Assembly (NCBI GenBank): GCA_002943765.1
Contig: PQWQ01000003.1
Location: 1,240,001 to 1,304,000, forward strand
Direction of reading: 5' to 3'
From: Psoroptes ovis
Lineage: Eukaryota; Arthropoda; Arachnida; Sarcoptiformes; Psoroptidae
DNA: 64,000 nucleotides
The notes beneath the pieces were generated by a model that worked only from the letters and a program-made list of their open reading frames with translations, made no database searches and was not told the origin of the DNA. Position numbers and translations under genes: made by a program. Below are positions 37,040 through 49,979 of this stretch, in pieces. Position 1 is the first letter of the stretch. The number at the start of each line of letters is the position of its first letter.

Positions 37040-38793
37040 TGGATGCGCTTTTTTCTGTCGCTTCGTAAATATTCTTTCAATGATTGTTTTTGAGTGTGTG
37101 TGTGTGTGTGTTTTGTTCCTTGAAATTTTCCGAAATTGTTCCCCATACATTTCGCATTGAATTTTTATTTTGAATGTTCGGGTAAATTATGGTCAATTTT
37201 TGATTAATTATCATTTTCGTAAAAAGTGAAAATTTCAATTTTTTTCTCTTTTTTTCATTTCATTTCGTTTGTTGTTGTCGTTGTTTCAAAAATGGGATTT
37301 CGATGTTATTTTTATTTTTTATTCCATTCATTCTTCATTGATTCATTTATTTATTTATTCAGTTATTCATTCATTCATTGATTCATTCATTCATTTTCGA
37401 TTGGTCGACACAATGAATGAATCAGTGAATGAATTTCGGTGACTGAAATTTCGGTCGAAAAAAAAATATCAAATGAATTTGATTTTAAAAATAAATAATG
37501 AAAGTAAATGAATGAAACATTTCCATTTGTCCAAAAATAAAATAAAATATAATAATAACTGTTCTCATACAGACAAATAAATAAACATTATTTGAAAATC
37601 ATTGATCAAAAAATAGTCGAAAAAAAAATGTTTGTAATTTTTCAATTTTCAATTGAAAATTTTCCGTTTGTCATTTGTTTTTTTTTTTTTTTTTTTGTAA
37701 ATGGGCAAATATTTGTGTTGTTTCTCTGTTTTTTTTGTGTGTGTGTGTGTGTGTCGAAATTTAAATTGTTTCTTGAATGTTAATGTTGTTAATGTTAATG
37801 ACAATTATAATTAGTGATTGTGTATGTGGCAAATAATAATAGACCAAGAATGAATTGAATCGAAGAATTTCACTCGAAAAAATAAATATTTCTGACAAAT
37901 ATTTCCGCTTTGAATGTTGAAAACATTTTCATGCATCCCTTTAGAATTTTGCGATATCTGTCTCGATCAAAATGTGTGTTTTTCAATGTGTTTATTTTCT
38001 GTGCATTTCTTTGTGTGCCAATGTGAATCTCTGGCATTTTCAAAGATTTTTTTGGTTCAAAATTCATTTCGATACCAGAAGGAATAAAATCCATTATGGA
38101 TCAACTTTTCAACTCGATTTTCTTCCTTCGCTTTTTTTGTCGATGATAATTTCGAAATTGAAAAAAGAAGGTGAACATTATCATCTCAGTGATAATAATA
38201 GTAAAGACCAAGAAAAAAATGTCAATTGTATCATTTTGTATGTGCGGTTGTTGAAACCCTTGAATCTTTAGGAACTCAAGCTAAGCTAGGAATAAAAAAA
38301 ATATCAGTGCCGCATATTATAACCTCAAGCATTCATTGATTTTTCCGAAATGTTTTGTATTGTTATTCTTTCAAAGAATGAATTTTCAATTTTTTTTCTC
38401 CTTTGAAATTCAATGTATTTTTTACTTTTGTCAAAATTCAAAATTTTCAAAACTCCAAGTGATTCGAAATGAACGAAAATGAGATTTGAAAAAATCAATG
38501 ATATTCGTATAAAAGAATTGTCAAATAAGGTTTTTCTAGGGCAAATATCATTTCATTTCAACATCATTATTATTTTTAATGATAATCCATGATATGGATA
38601 TGACAATACAAGATATATCATATATTTCGTGGTGATAATATTATTTATAACGAATCGATGCTGAAAACGAATTGATTTGAAAATAGAAGCCGATTCCGAA
38701 TAGATGAAATTGCAAATATTTCTATCTTTGACTGTTTTTCAAATCATAATTCTTCATAATTCACATAAAATTATATCCAAAAATCTATCTTTA

Positions 38794-39048
38794 TTATATA
38801 CATTGTACCCAATAAATAGTCATTTGCAGTTTCTGGAACATTTTTCTCTTCGAAGTTTTTGAAATCCATTTTTCAAAATTTTGAAATAGAAAAGAACAAA
38901 TGATATGGCATAAAAGGTTCAGGCTTTTTCCATTCTCCTGAAATTTCGTCGGAATTTTTAGCCAAAAATGGTCGTGAGATTCGTTTGAGATGATGCAAAA
39001 ATCCATCATAAATTCTTTTACGAAGATCTTATGGACCTTCTCTTGCAA
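38794..39048 (-). CDS. Unrecognised ORF beside a mariner-like terminus
   Basis: An open minus-strand frame with mixed composition. The upper boundary at 39048 is a TTG. The first ATG codons are at 39004-39009, giving about 70 residues. Part reads CIISNESHDHFWLKIP, loosely like the SDE-H-F segment of some DDE transposases, but this is not a secure match. A second frame is also open across the middle. Just past its stop, the + strand reads TTGTACCCAATAAAT (38804-38818), resembling the inverted-repeat end at 33868. A decayed fragment of a DNA transposon would explain both, but no second terminus was found. Confidence 0.22.
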   Translation of the reverse strand: MQEKVHKIFVKEFMMDFCIISNESHDHFWLKIPTKFQENGKSLNLLCHIICSFLFQNFEKWISKTSKRKMFQKLQMTIYWVQCI

Positions 39049-39592
39049 ATTTCTACGAATTCCTCACTCGTACACACTCGAAATTTACACATCTTCATCA
39101 TCATCTGTTTCATGTTAGTTTTCCTTCATATCATTTCCTTTGAATTATGTCATATGCACAATTTTCGATTGAAATTATATCAATAATAAAAATGGAATGG
39201 AATGATTTTTCTCTTTTTTTTGAAAAAATAAAAAAATTCAACCAAAGTTTTTTATTTTTCAAAAAGTCTTTTTGACTAAAATTTTTTTTTTACATTGAAT
39301 TCTGTATGTGTGTATTGCGGGAAAGCAAACATTCACTATCTCGAAAAAAAACGATTGATGAATGATCAATTTTCTGAAATTTACAATACCATACTATGGC
39401 AACGCTATGCCCACTTTTTTTCCATGATCATCAATAATAATCAAAAGAATAAGCAAAAAAATAAAATAAAATAAAGTTAATTTATTATCAATCAATTATC
39501 AGTTACGCTACTGGTAAATATAAAAAGAAAGAAATAAAGATAAAACGAAATCAAATATTTCAAAGTCTGATTCCAGCAGCAGCAATAATAAA

Positions 39593-39622
39593 AATGTTGT
39601 AATAAGCAATGTTGTAATAAGT
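39593..39622. repeat. 15-bp tandem duplication
   Basis: AATGTTGTAATAAG plus C or T, repeated twice head to tail with one base difference. Confidence 0.85.
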
Positions 39623-41654
39623 TATTTTGTAATGGATATATTTACATCATCATTCAAATGAATGAATGAATTGTAAAAATGTGTAATGTAATGTTTGATG
39701 AACGTTTTCATTTAAAAAATCCAAAACAAAACGAACAAACAAGAATAAAACAAATAAATAAACAACAAAAAATGATCAAAATACAATGTAATCAGTCATT
39801 AATGATGGTTGATTATGGAGAATTAATTTGAAAATTGAAAATTTTAAATTTGATCCTTTCTCTTGTTTATTCAAATATTCTGTTTCTACTTGTTTTTCAT
39901 TGTAAAATGATCATAAATTTTCTGCCTGAAATCCTGCTAAATCCTTTCTGTTGTCTGAATTTCAAAGAGGGAAGAAAATTCAAAAAAATAAAAATAAAAA
40001 TAAAATAAAATAAAATGAAATTTGAATATTTTGCATTTAAACAAAATGAATTCAAATCCGATGTTTTATTAAATTCATATCAAATGAATTAATTCATTTG
40101 AAAAAATATTTGCAGAATTATTTCATATTTGTGATAGAAAAAAGCAGAAAAAATCCCATTAAAATGATTATTATTATGATTATGATTAACCCTTTAGGAC
40201 CTTTGAAAACATTCGAGGAAATGAAAGCAATGGTGACATTGTTTCAAAAATATCAGACAAATGTAGAATTATCATAAAAATTACATAGTTATAAATATGT
40301 CCAATGGTCATAATTTCGAAATAATAATTCCTTTATATTTCTAATAAAATGATTTACAATTTGTAATGTCTTTCTTTTTTTTATGAAAAATGTCCACAAA
40401 TTTAAATTCCAATTTTTTTTTTGCTGATATTATCATCATCATTTTAATGATAATGGTTATTATTGTCATTATTATTATTATTACCATTATTGTACATTAT
40501 TCTCACATTTATTTCTTTTTTTTTTATGGCCAATTATCATGATTATATGATGATGATGATGATGTTGATAATATTTTAGCGTGTCACCATTTGTATTTGA
40601 AATGTGAATTTTCCATCGAACAAAAATGAATATTTTGCTTACCAAAACACAAAACACCATATTTGTTTTATGACATTTGTATATTTATTATCATCATTAT
40701 TATCCAGTTGAAATGTATGATGGAAGTAAAGAAATAAAAAAAAAATGAAATAATTATTCCATTTATTCCATATTTTTCAACTCTTTCATTACAAGAGTTG
40801 AATGAAACTTGTCCGAAAGCTTTTTTTTCGACAATACAAACCATGTTATCGCTGTCAAATACATGTTTCTATGGTTTCTAGGGTTCGAAGTTTTTGCTTG
40901 AATTTATATTTGTTTTTTTTTCGTGTTAACTCAGACATATTTTTGGGGGAAAATATATGAAATGTTTGATAAAAATCTATGAAATAATTCAAAGAAAATT
41001 TCAATTAAAATTTGCTACCAATTTATTTATTCATTATCATAAGCTATTATGGATTGTAGATCAGATGTGGATGATGGTGATAATGATTATTAAGATCATG
41101 ATGATGATGATGATGATGATCTGTTTTTTTTCTTGTAATCAAAGATTGATTAAAATTCATAGAATAAATATTCTTGAATTTTCATATTTGACCAATAATA
41201 ATAATAATAATGAAAATAAACAGACAAGACATCAATGAATAAATAAATAGATGAAAAAATAAATAAATAAATCAACATTTGATGATGATTGTATCCAAGT
41301 CACGAATATTTTTATAATTTTTATTTTTATTTCAATCCATTTTTTTGCTCTGGAAAATATTCGAGAATGAAAAAAAATCATGTAAACATCATTGTTTAAT
41401 TCATGATATAACATATATGCTGAACTGAATCTACATATATCCATCCATATAACATTACAGCTTATCATAGTTGAAAGATCTAATTTTTTTCCATTTTTTG
41501 TATTCGTTTCATAGATTTTCATAGAAAAACATAATAAAATAATAATAATAATAATAATAAACCAGAGTAAAAATTCATTTCTCTTAGTACAGCATCCAAA
41601 TTCAAATGAAATGTACAATCATTCAAATAATGATGATTCTTTGATTCTGTACTT

Positions 41655-41711
41655 GTACACACGCACACACACACTTGCACACACATATGATCTAAATCAT
41701 GTGTGTGTGTG
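41655..41711. repeat. CA/TG inverted repeat hairpin
   Basis: CA-rich DNA runs into ATGAT CTAA ATCAT and then TG repeats, so the two sides are complementary around a 4-base loop with one unpaired base in the left arm. An extrudable cruciform or a fold-back in RNA is possible. Confidence 0.75.
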
Positions 41712-43960
41712 TGAGTATACATGACATAACCTAAGGGTTTTTGTTTTTTTTCGGTGTGTATATTCTGTAAGTTGAAAAATAGAATATTTGCTTTGCTACG
41801 AAAAATAAAATGTAAAAAAATCAAATCAAATCAAACAAACAGCCAGTGAATGTTGTTATGCAATGGAATAAACAAATTCTGGGCGAAAAACGAAAAAAAA
41901 AAAAAATTTCCCAATGGATATTTCGTTATGAAAATAAAAATGGAATGAATGAAATTACAAATACAAATCCATGAAAAATAATAATTTATTACTTGTTATA
42001 ACTATGAAATGAAATAATGTTAAAATGATGGATTTCTTCATCATTCCATTCTGTTCTTTGGTCATCAAAATGTGCACCGAGAAAATGGAACATCTCTGTT
42101 CCATCCCTAGAATGGACTTTTTGTGATTTAATTTGTTGTTTTTTCTTATTTCGTTAAAATTCTTCGTTGAATCAACATTATTATTACTGTTTTTCCATAA
42201 GAAAATACATGATTGAGACGAGAGAAATAGAAAAAGATAAACAAACATAGTTCATGTACCAAAGTGAATATAACTTTGAATAATTCATCAAAAAAAGAAT
42301 ATTTTGAATGTGTACATGATGTTTTCTTAGCCAGTCACCACTTAATTCATTGATTTTCATCTGAATAGTTAATATTTTTTTTCACTAATGAAAATATGCT
42401 GATCCTCTTTCTCAAATGACAGCCGAAATATTATTATTAAATGGCTGGCTATTACTGTCTATGTATGCTAGTCAGCAATGAAATCAAAATCAAAATAAAT
42501 AACTCAATCAAATAATCATTAATATTTGGAATGTAAGCAAATAAATTGAAATGATGATAAATTCTTTGATAAATTAAAATGTATATTGATGCTTTTCGAT
42601 ATTCATTAATTTACAAGTCATTGAAGTAGGAAGAAAAGAAAAATTGATTGATATTCATCGATGTGTGTTAGTGTGTGTCCGTGTATGCGTGTGTGAGTTT
42701 CGGTGCACATTTATCATCGTAGATTCTGGTAGAAAATTCATAAATCGAGAATGGTCTTTCATACTGCATCGAATGCTTTCTATACATTCTATTGAAAAAT
42801 TTCAAGTTTTTTCAGTTGCAAAATATAAAAAAATTTTACGGAAAAATTTAATTAAAATTAATCGTTTTAAATTGTGTCTCATATAATTTATGAGATCATA
42901 TGAGCTTTCTTGAATTCTTTGTATTCTTTTTTTTTTGAAACGAGATGATTAAGAAATGAAATTTTCTTTTGAAAATAAAAAAATTTTTAATGGAAAATAT
43001 GAATAATTAAAATGTGTAAATACACTTAAGTTAAATGAAAAATTGACCAATAATTTTTTTCTTATATTTTTCCTTACTTTCATCCACTGAAAAAAAAAAT
43101 TACTTATTTTCTTCATAAATAATATATTTTTATTTACAAAACACACAAACATAAACAGATATATTGACATCAAAAATTAATATTTTAACGAAAAATTCTC
43201 ATGAGTAAAGTGAAATTTTCGAAATATAAAAAAAAATTCAAACATGTATGGTACATATAAGTATGAATTTATGAAATGTAAGGTTTTTTCTTTTCTTAGA
43301 ATCAACCATTAAAGAAATAAAAATTCTTGAGAAAGAAACAAAATTGACAACATTTTAGTTTTTATTTCTGACCGAAATTTCCACATGATTTCAAAGCAAC
43401 AATGGCCGGTAAATTGGCTAAAATTTCTTCGAAAACCATTGACCTAATGGCATTGTGTTTCAGTGTTTCTGGGTATTCAATTCAATGATTTTTTCGCAGA
43501 AAAGACAATTTGAATTTCAATCTGAATTCCAATCCAAATCGTAGCCATTTTGTCGGCATTGAAAAAACATTAAAGCATACACGATTTCATGAAAATCTAT
43601 GACATATTTAATTTTCAATTACAAAAACCCTGTTTCAAAAGAAGAAAAAACATAGGACAAAAAATCCATTAAAATTTTTTATAATTGTAAATCCATGTAT
43701 TTAATGATTCAATGAATGAATGAGAATTGAATTTGAAATTAACAAAAAGGTGGATTATCATTATTATAACACAGTTGATAGTGTATGTGATGATCATGAT
43801 GATTGACAAATAATTAGATGGTCTATATTTGTAATTTGTATATGAAAAAAAAAAACATACAATTTTATATTATATTTATTCAATGTATTTTATCATTTAT
43901 CATTATGACAACAAATATTATTATCATAATATCAAATATATGACAAGATGATAACAATGA

Positions 43961-43989
43961 TTGTTGTTGTTGTTGTTGTTATTGTTGTT
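43961..43989. repeat. (TTG)n trinucleotide run
   Basis: About seven TTG units, an ATTG break and two more. Related ACA runs occur nearby at about 44115. Confidence 0.85.
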
Positions 43990-46940
43990 CATGAAGTAAT
44001 AATGATAATAAAATCAACATCATTTGTCATATGTCATTTATCATTTGTCCACTTATGAAACAAAAATAACAATAAAAATCCTATCAATGGAACATATTTT
44101 ATTTGTGTTGTAAACAACAACAACAACAACGACAATGGTTTAAATATGATAATAATTTCGGTAGCTGATGATGATAATGATGAACTAGGATTGATATGAT
44201 ACTAATGATACGATGATACGATAATAATATAAGTATGACAATGAAACCGACCGAAAGTAATAATCATTTTTTTTCTTCAAATCTTTTTACTCTCTGAAGA
44301 TTTTGAACCATTAAATAATAATTAAAACCTTCAATTTATTCAATTTTTTTCTTATTTTGCTGCGCTTGTTGCTGTTCTTGTGAACAAACAAACAAAAAAT
44401 AAATAAGAAAAAAAAAACCCTGTTGAAAAATGAATCTTGCAAATATTTGAGAATACGTTTTGAATTTGAATTTGATTATTTTTCTCTGAATAAACAAAAC
44501 AAAACAAACAAATAGACAAATATGAATGAATGTTTGAAAAATATTATAATAAATAAACAATAATCAATTCATTCATCCATAGATGAAGCGAATAGACATA
44601 TGCAAGAAAAATGAGAAATTAACATTTAAAAATAATTTTATTTTCAAGAAAAGATTTGAAATATTTATTATTCTTGTATAAATTTCATTTTTTTCCTTAT
44701 ATATTGAAATTATGATTATCATTTTCTTTCAGTTTTCCCACTTGAAAAGTATTAATTAATAATCGTTACAATCATAATAATAATAGAATATCACTTGTAA
44801 AAACGAAACAACAATAATAGTAAATGACAAACCAATTAACTTCATTAATCATTGTCATATCATTCATTCCTATTTTCGGCTATTGCTATACATATTTTTT
44901 AGTTCAAAAAATAAAAATGTATCATCTCTTAACATTTTCATCAATGTTTATTCATTTATTATTATTTTTTGGTTGATATACATTTGTGTGTGTGTTTGTA
45001 TATTCATTCAATTATTCATTTTTCTTAACATTTTTTTACCATAATTTAAAGGTTTTCGGTTGTTGTCGTTTCTTCTTGTTGATCGTTTTGATGAAATGAT
45101 TACAAGATAATAATAATATGTTCATTTGATGGAGACAACCATTTAAAACAATGGTAAAACAATATTATATTTTTGACATGTCAAAAGTTCAAAGTTTCGA
45201 GCAACGAAAAACAAAGCAAAAATTTAATTTCTCAAAGTAAACAAAGAGAAAATTCGACCAAGAAAACCGGTGCAAAGGATTTTGTATTTATCTTGCTAAT
45301 TTATCAAAATCAATTCTCCTAGAGCAAAGAAATACATTCTTGCCAAAATATCAGCCAGGAAAAAAACATTGATTTTCCATCAATGACACATCAATTCGTA
45401 CTCATTTTTTCTTTAAAAAAACTTTTTGAAAAAAATGTATAGTTCAATCTAATCAATAGCACAAAAGCTTAATGATAATGAAAACATTAAAACAGAAGAA
45501 ATTTCAGTAAAAAACAATCGTTTTCAGGGAAATAATACAAACATTCATTTATATCTGGTGAAAACTTGTGAAACAATATTTATAAATTAAAAATTGTCAC
45601 ATTGTTTATAGTATTTGTGAAATGAAAATAAAAATAAAAATAAAATAAACATCGATTGTGACAAATATACAAACGAATACTACAGCTGTAAAACTGTTGA
45701 AAAATTGTCACTTTTTTTCTGGAGAAAAATAAAACAAACACACATCAACGACAACAACAACAACGATGACAATCTCTTGGGTATTATTTATATTTTCATA
45801 TTTTCTTTATATTATTTATATTTTCACTATTTTTCAATCCAAAATATAAAAAAAAAATTTACATTGAAATCTATTTCATTTTATCCATTTTCAATTCAAT
45901 TTCTTTTTTTTTCTTTGTATCATTTAACGATATTTTTTTTTTGATTTGTGTGTCAATAAGCTTAGGTCAGCAATAAATGAATGGAAAAAAATGTTTGTTT
46001 TTTCCAAAATAGAAATCCGTATTTGAATTCAATCGGAATTCAATTGAATTTCAACACAAAGAAATTCGATTGAAAAAAATCATTTTTTTTTCAATTCACT
46101 TCCAGATATTTTGCATTTGAATTGATTTTTTTTTCGCTTCAAAGATATTTTTATTTACATTTAAATATTATTATTTACTTGAAGAATATAGTTGATAATA
46201 TTTTTGATGTGTTTTCGGTGAAAATATTTAAACAATCGAGTCAAACTCAAACTCTAAATCTGACTTGAAAATAAATCCTCTATTCGATAAGCATCAAAGA
46301 TTTAATAATGAATGATGAATTCAAAATAATACGATCTGTCCATACGATTTTGATCAGAGAAAATTTTAAATCGATTTTTGCAATCCGCAAATTCAATTTA
46401 TTTTGATTTTTTTTTCGTATACTTCAAAATCTTATAAACTTTTCACTTATCTCATCATAAATTCAACTATTTATTTATTCATTTCAATCATTTCACCGGT
46501 TATTTTTGAATTTGAAAAAACATGGAACATTTCTTTGAAAATTTCATGAAAGTCCTTTGAAAGTTACCTTGAAAGGCCCTCAGAAATTCCTGGAACCTTT
46601 TACCAGGGAAAAAAATAGGAATTTTCAGTTTTTGATACATTTTTGCCGTTGAAAATTTTTTTGGCTCCCATTTTTTTCACTATTTCAACCAATAATTCAA
46701 AATTTATCAGCAGAATGAAATTATTTCAAGACCGTAATATTGAAATAAAATATATTGATGGCCAAATACATGAATATGTATTGAATAATAATAACAATGA
46801 TGATAAAAATTTATAATCACGCCATTGTTGTTATTTGGTTGTCATGTGAAAATCACGATATATGTATTTTCAATATGTATTTCTGGTTATAACAATTTCT
46901 ATTGTTGCATATATGTGTGTTTTTTTACATTTTTTCAAAA

Positions 46941-46946
46941 AATGAT
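46941..46946. repeat. Target-site duplication, left (AATGAT)
   Basis: AATGAT directly before the left LTR is repeated directly after the right LTR at 50521-50526. Six bases is slightly longer than the usual 4-5 for BEL/Pao. The neighbouring A-runs leave one base of uncertainty. Confidence 0.75.
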
Positions 46947-47328
46947 TGTAATGAAAACGACTGGTTTTTCATTAAAGGTTCCGAATCAATCCAAAACATC
47001 AATTTTAAATCAATTAATCAATTCAAAACCATCAATAACTATCAATTTTATTATTGCTAAATTTATAAAAAGGATTACAAATTATTCAAGCATTATTACA
47101 AAAAATGGAAAAGCTTACAATCATTTGTTGTTCTACATTAATTAAAACTATTCAAACTATTACAATCAATTTTTAACTTAATTCTTTAATTTTTTTGTGG
47201 ACGGTTGTTAATCGAACTTTTTGACATGTGCTTTTTACAACCGTTTTTTCTAGAACTTTTTCTATGGAATTTTAATCGTGAAATTCATAAAGAACGTAAC
47301 CAATTTTTTAACTTAAATTTTCACAACA
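46947..47328 (-). repeat. 3' LTR of the minus-strand element
   Basis: 382 bp, reads identical to 50139-50520 (offset 3192). It contains ACGGTTGT (47201-47208) and its reverse complement (47237-47244), forming a conserved hairpin. It also supplies the last codons and stop of the Gag-protease frame. Frames open on the + strand inside it are shadows. Confidence 0.92.
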
Positions 47329-49979
47329 TTCTCGGGCCGAGGAACAATTAGATATCTTCTGATTAATTTATTATATTCACAATCGTTTTTCTTGATCTTA
47401 ACTGGAGCAAATTCATTATTATTAAACTTGTTCTTGTATGAATTGTCATCGTAAACTATTGGTGCTCTTGATTTGTCAATATTCATTCCATGTTGTATAT
47501 GTTCATGACTTTTATCCAAATTAAAGCTAGAATCCACATTAGGATGTTGATATTCTTCAAATTTTGTTATTTCAGATGAATTTTTAGGATGTTCAAATTT
47601 TTCTTGATTGATTGATGATTGTCGGGTATTAATGGTGCTAACTTCAAATGCACAATTAGGACTTTTGTTTATTTTGACTTGAAACATTCTGCTTATGCGA
47701 TCATATTCATCTTTTGATTCATTGATATTTGTTGATTTTGTGTTCTTCATTTTTTGACTGAAATCAAAATTTGACTCTTGATGTTCAACTAATTGTGGCT
47801 TTGAAATATTTCGAGGTTGACTAAGCTGTTCTGAATAATTTGATTCTTGACTGGTGTTTATGATACTGACTTCAAATTTTGAAGTACGATTATTATTTTT
47901 TGATTCGTCGATGGCAATCGGTTTAATGCTAATATCTGTCGAGTCGGTTTTGTCATGATTAATACTAGTAATGTTTTGATTGCTAATGCTTTCTTCAGCT
48001 TTAGGATTCAAACAATGTTCTTCGATACATTTCAAATCTGAATTCTTAAAAGTTGAGCTTACAATTTTTACTTTGCCAAACACAGTGTTAAAATATAATA
48101 CTTTCGGTCTTGGACTAAAGAATTTGTATTTATAATCAGTACCAATGATTATCAATTTTTGATTTGAATCAAATATTCTAGCCATTAATTCACAACTGGT
48201 TGAATCTTTTGTGAACTTAATATTGATACCACGATCTATAGTCTGTTTTAAAGAAGTATCCACTGGAGTAATGATTTCTATTGCTGATGTTGGGAATGTT
48301 GGTTCATCACTAATTAAACAAGAACTTATTAAGCTAGCTTTTGAGCCGGAATCAAGCAAAATTTCTACTTCTTCTTCTTTGTATTCACCAATCAGAACTG
48401 GACGATCTGAATTTTGAATGCCTATTATTTTTATTTCAATTGGATTATTTTCAACGTTGGAAATTGCTGCGACTTGATTTGTAGCTACTTCTTTTATATC
48501 AAAGGCTGAAATGAATGCGCTTTGATTGGTTGCTGATTCAGTATTTGTATTGATGGAACTGGCATTTGGATAATTTGCTGATACTTGGTTCGGTGCTGCT
48601 GTTACTGATGAATGAACATCTCTTATGCTTGCGGATGTGATTGCTGCTGTATTATTTGTTGCTGCCGATGCTTCGTTGTGAATTTCTCTTGGTGGTGTTG
48701 GAGCTGATCGATTGTTTGTCGGACTCATTCTTAGTACAGCTTCGTGAAGACAAGATGAATGACCATAGCTACAAATTGAACACACAATGTTTGATCTACA
48801 GTCACGTGCCCAATGACCTGGTTTGATACATTTAGTGCATAATCTGTTTTGTCTGATTTTAGTTACGATCCAATCTGGATTGCTCAAATGTGGACAATTT
48901 ATTGATTGATGTTCTTGATCACAAAAATTGCATCGAATTCTGCTGTTGTTGTTTATCATGTTGATTGATGCACGGCGAATTTCTGTCGCTGGTGGTCTTG
49001 CTTCTGTTTGTTGTGGTCGTTTTCTAGCGAATCTTTCAGCTTCATCGTACATTTCTTGTATTTTTTCGATCGCATCTCTAAATGATTTTGATTTACCACT
49101 TATTTCGCGGTTACCGCGGTAATAGAATTTTTCAGCAATTGAATCGATCATTGTACCTTCTGTCATTTTATTTATGTTGTCCAAGCTTTCGATTGCACCG
49201 AGGACTGCTTCGCCTGCTAACTTGACCGATCTTAATCCAACGATATCATTTTCATTTCTAACTTGTGGACATTTGGATAGCTCATGTCTACATTCATTCA
49301 GAAATTTTTCTTCATCTTCATATTCTTGTTCCAATTTATTCCACAATTCATTCAAAGATGCGTTGGAATTAAGTAATCGCATTACTTTACGTTTAGATAC
49401 TTCGTCAAGTGATTGGACCAGGAAATTCTTTGCTCGAATTTCGCTTATGTTGCTGTTGTTGATCATGGGCTTGGCAAGATTCTTGAATGTATACCAATCT
49501 ATATATTTACCGGAGAATTTTGGAATTTCATTTATGTTGATGACTTGGTTGATGGATTCAGATGATCTTATTTCTTGTTGATTCGATGTTACGCTGTGAC
49601 TTGCTTCTTGTACTGGCTGATGACTTGCCACTGGTGGATTTTGTTCAACATTTGTGTTATTATCATTTGTTTGATTCAAATTATTATTAATTCCATTTGT
49701 TTGATTGGTATTATCATTATTTTCATCATCAGGATTGACACTGTCTTCTTTTGTTTTAGCTTTAATAAATTTATCTATTTTTTCTTTATAATAATCCATT
49801 TTCATTTCATTTTCTAAAGAAATTTCTTCATCACTGGCGATATATAAATCCAATAATTGATCATTCAATTCCAACATCTTTGTCTTTAGATCTTGCGCTT
49901 TTTCTAATTCAAAATTGTTGTTAATGCCTTTTGTAATATTTCTTCTTATTATTCTTAATTGCTTTTTGACTTCTTCCAT
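47313..49979 (-). CDS. gag: Gag-aspartic protease protein, BEL/Pao-type, no polymerase
   Basis: 888 residues from the ATG at 49977-49979 (context AAAATGG). The frame is open 6 codons further upstream, but from a TTG. Positions below count from that upstream codon, so subtract 6. Residues 8-80 are charged and probably coiled. 90-125 is Asn/Asp-rich. About 155-325 (from INEIPKFSGKYIDWYTF) matches the DUF1759 pattern of BEL/Pao Gag. Knuckles follow at C356-C359-H363-C368, C387-C390-H395-C400 and C406-C409-H413-H418; the last, ending in His, is typical of BEL/Pao. An aspartic protease has D549-S-G-S in ILLDSGSKAS and a second IIIGTD motif near 616-621. Beyond 650 the protein is Ser/Asn/Gln-rich with an internal duplication (about 706-750 and 782-826). 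No RT motif follows. The TAA lies inside the 3' LTR. Confidence 0.88.
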   Translation of the reverse strand: MEEVKKQLRIIRRNITKGINNNFELEKAQDLKTKMLELNDQLLDLYIASDEEISLENEMKMDYYKEKIDKFIKAKTKEDSVNPDDENNDNTNQTNGINNNLNQTNDNNTNVEQNPPVASHQPVQEASHSVTSNQQEIRSSESINQVININEIPKFSGKYIDWYTFKNLAKPMINNSNISEIRAKNFLVQSLDEVSKRKVMRLLNSNASLNELWNKLEQEYEDEEKFLNECRHELSKCPQVRNENDIVGLRSVKLAGEAVLGAIESLDNINKMTEGTMIDSIAEKFYYRGNREISGKSKSFRDAIEKIQEMYDEAERFARKRPQQTEARPPATEIRRASINMINNNSRIRCNFCDQEHQSINCPHLSNPDWIVTKIRQNRLCTKCIKPGHWARDCRSNIVCSICSYGHSSCLHEAVLRMSPTNNRSAPTPPREIHNEASAATNNTAAITSASIRDVHSSVTAAPNQVSANYPNASSINTNTESATNQSAFISAFDIKEVATNQVAAISNVENNPIEIKIIGIQNSDRPVLIGEYKEEEVEILLDSGSKASLISSCLISDEPTFPTSAIEIITPVDTSLKQTIDRGINIKFTKDSTSCELMARIFDSNQKLIIIGTDYKYKFFSPRPKVLYFNTVFGKVKIVSSTFKNSDLKCIEEHCLNPKAEESISNQNITSINHDKTDSTDISIKPIAIDESKNNNRTSKFEVSIINTSQESNYSEQLSQPRNISKPQLVEHQESNFDFSQKMKNTKSTNINESKDEYDRISRMFQVKINKSPNCAFEVSTINTRQSSINQEKFEHPKNSSEITKFEEYQHPNVDSSFNLDKSHEHIQHGMNIDKSRAPIVYDDNSYKNKFNNNEFAPVKIKKNDCEYNKLIRRYLIVPRPENVVKI

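Larger units (their letters stand above)
33945..38793. other. Gene-poor AT-rich stretch
   Basis: Mostly simple sequence, with (GAT)n at 36108-36133, (CA)n at 37009-37038, (GT)n at 37094-37111, a 19-base T run at 37678-37696 and (GT)n at 37737-37754. Between 37870 and 38271 overlapping frames on both strands are open and of mixed composition. The minus frame begins MDFIPSGIEMNFEPKK. Neither is recognised and neither is called. Confidence 0.45.
39049..46940. other. Gene-poor AT-rich stretch
   Basis: No defensible gene. It contains a 15-bp tandem duplication at 39593-39622, a CA/TG hairpin at 41655-41711 and a TTG run at 43961-43989. Moderately coding-like short frames at 42644-42886 (+) and around 43376-43490 (both strands) lack splice support and recognisable motifs. 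Confidence 0.45.

Noticed and set aside
48211..49817. Several + strand ORFs of 60-135 codons
   Set aside because: They are shadows of the minus-strand Gag-protease frame.
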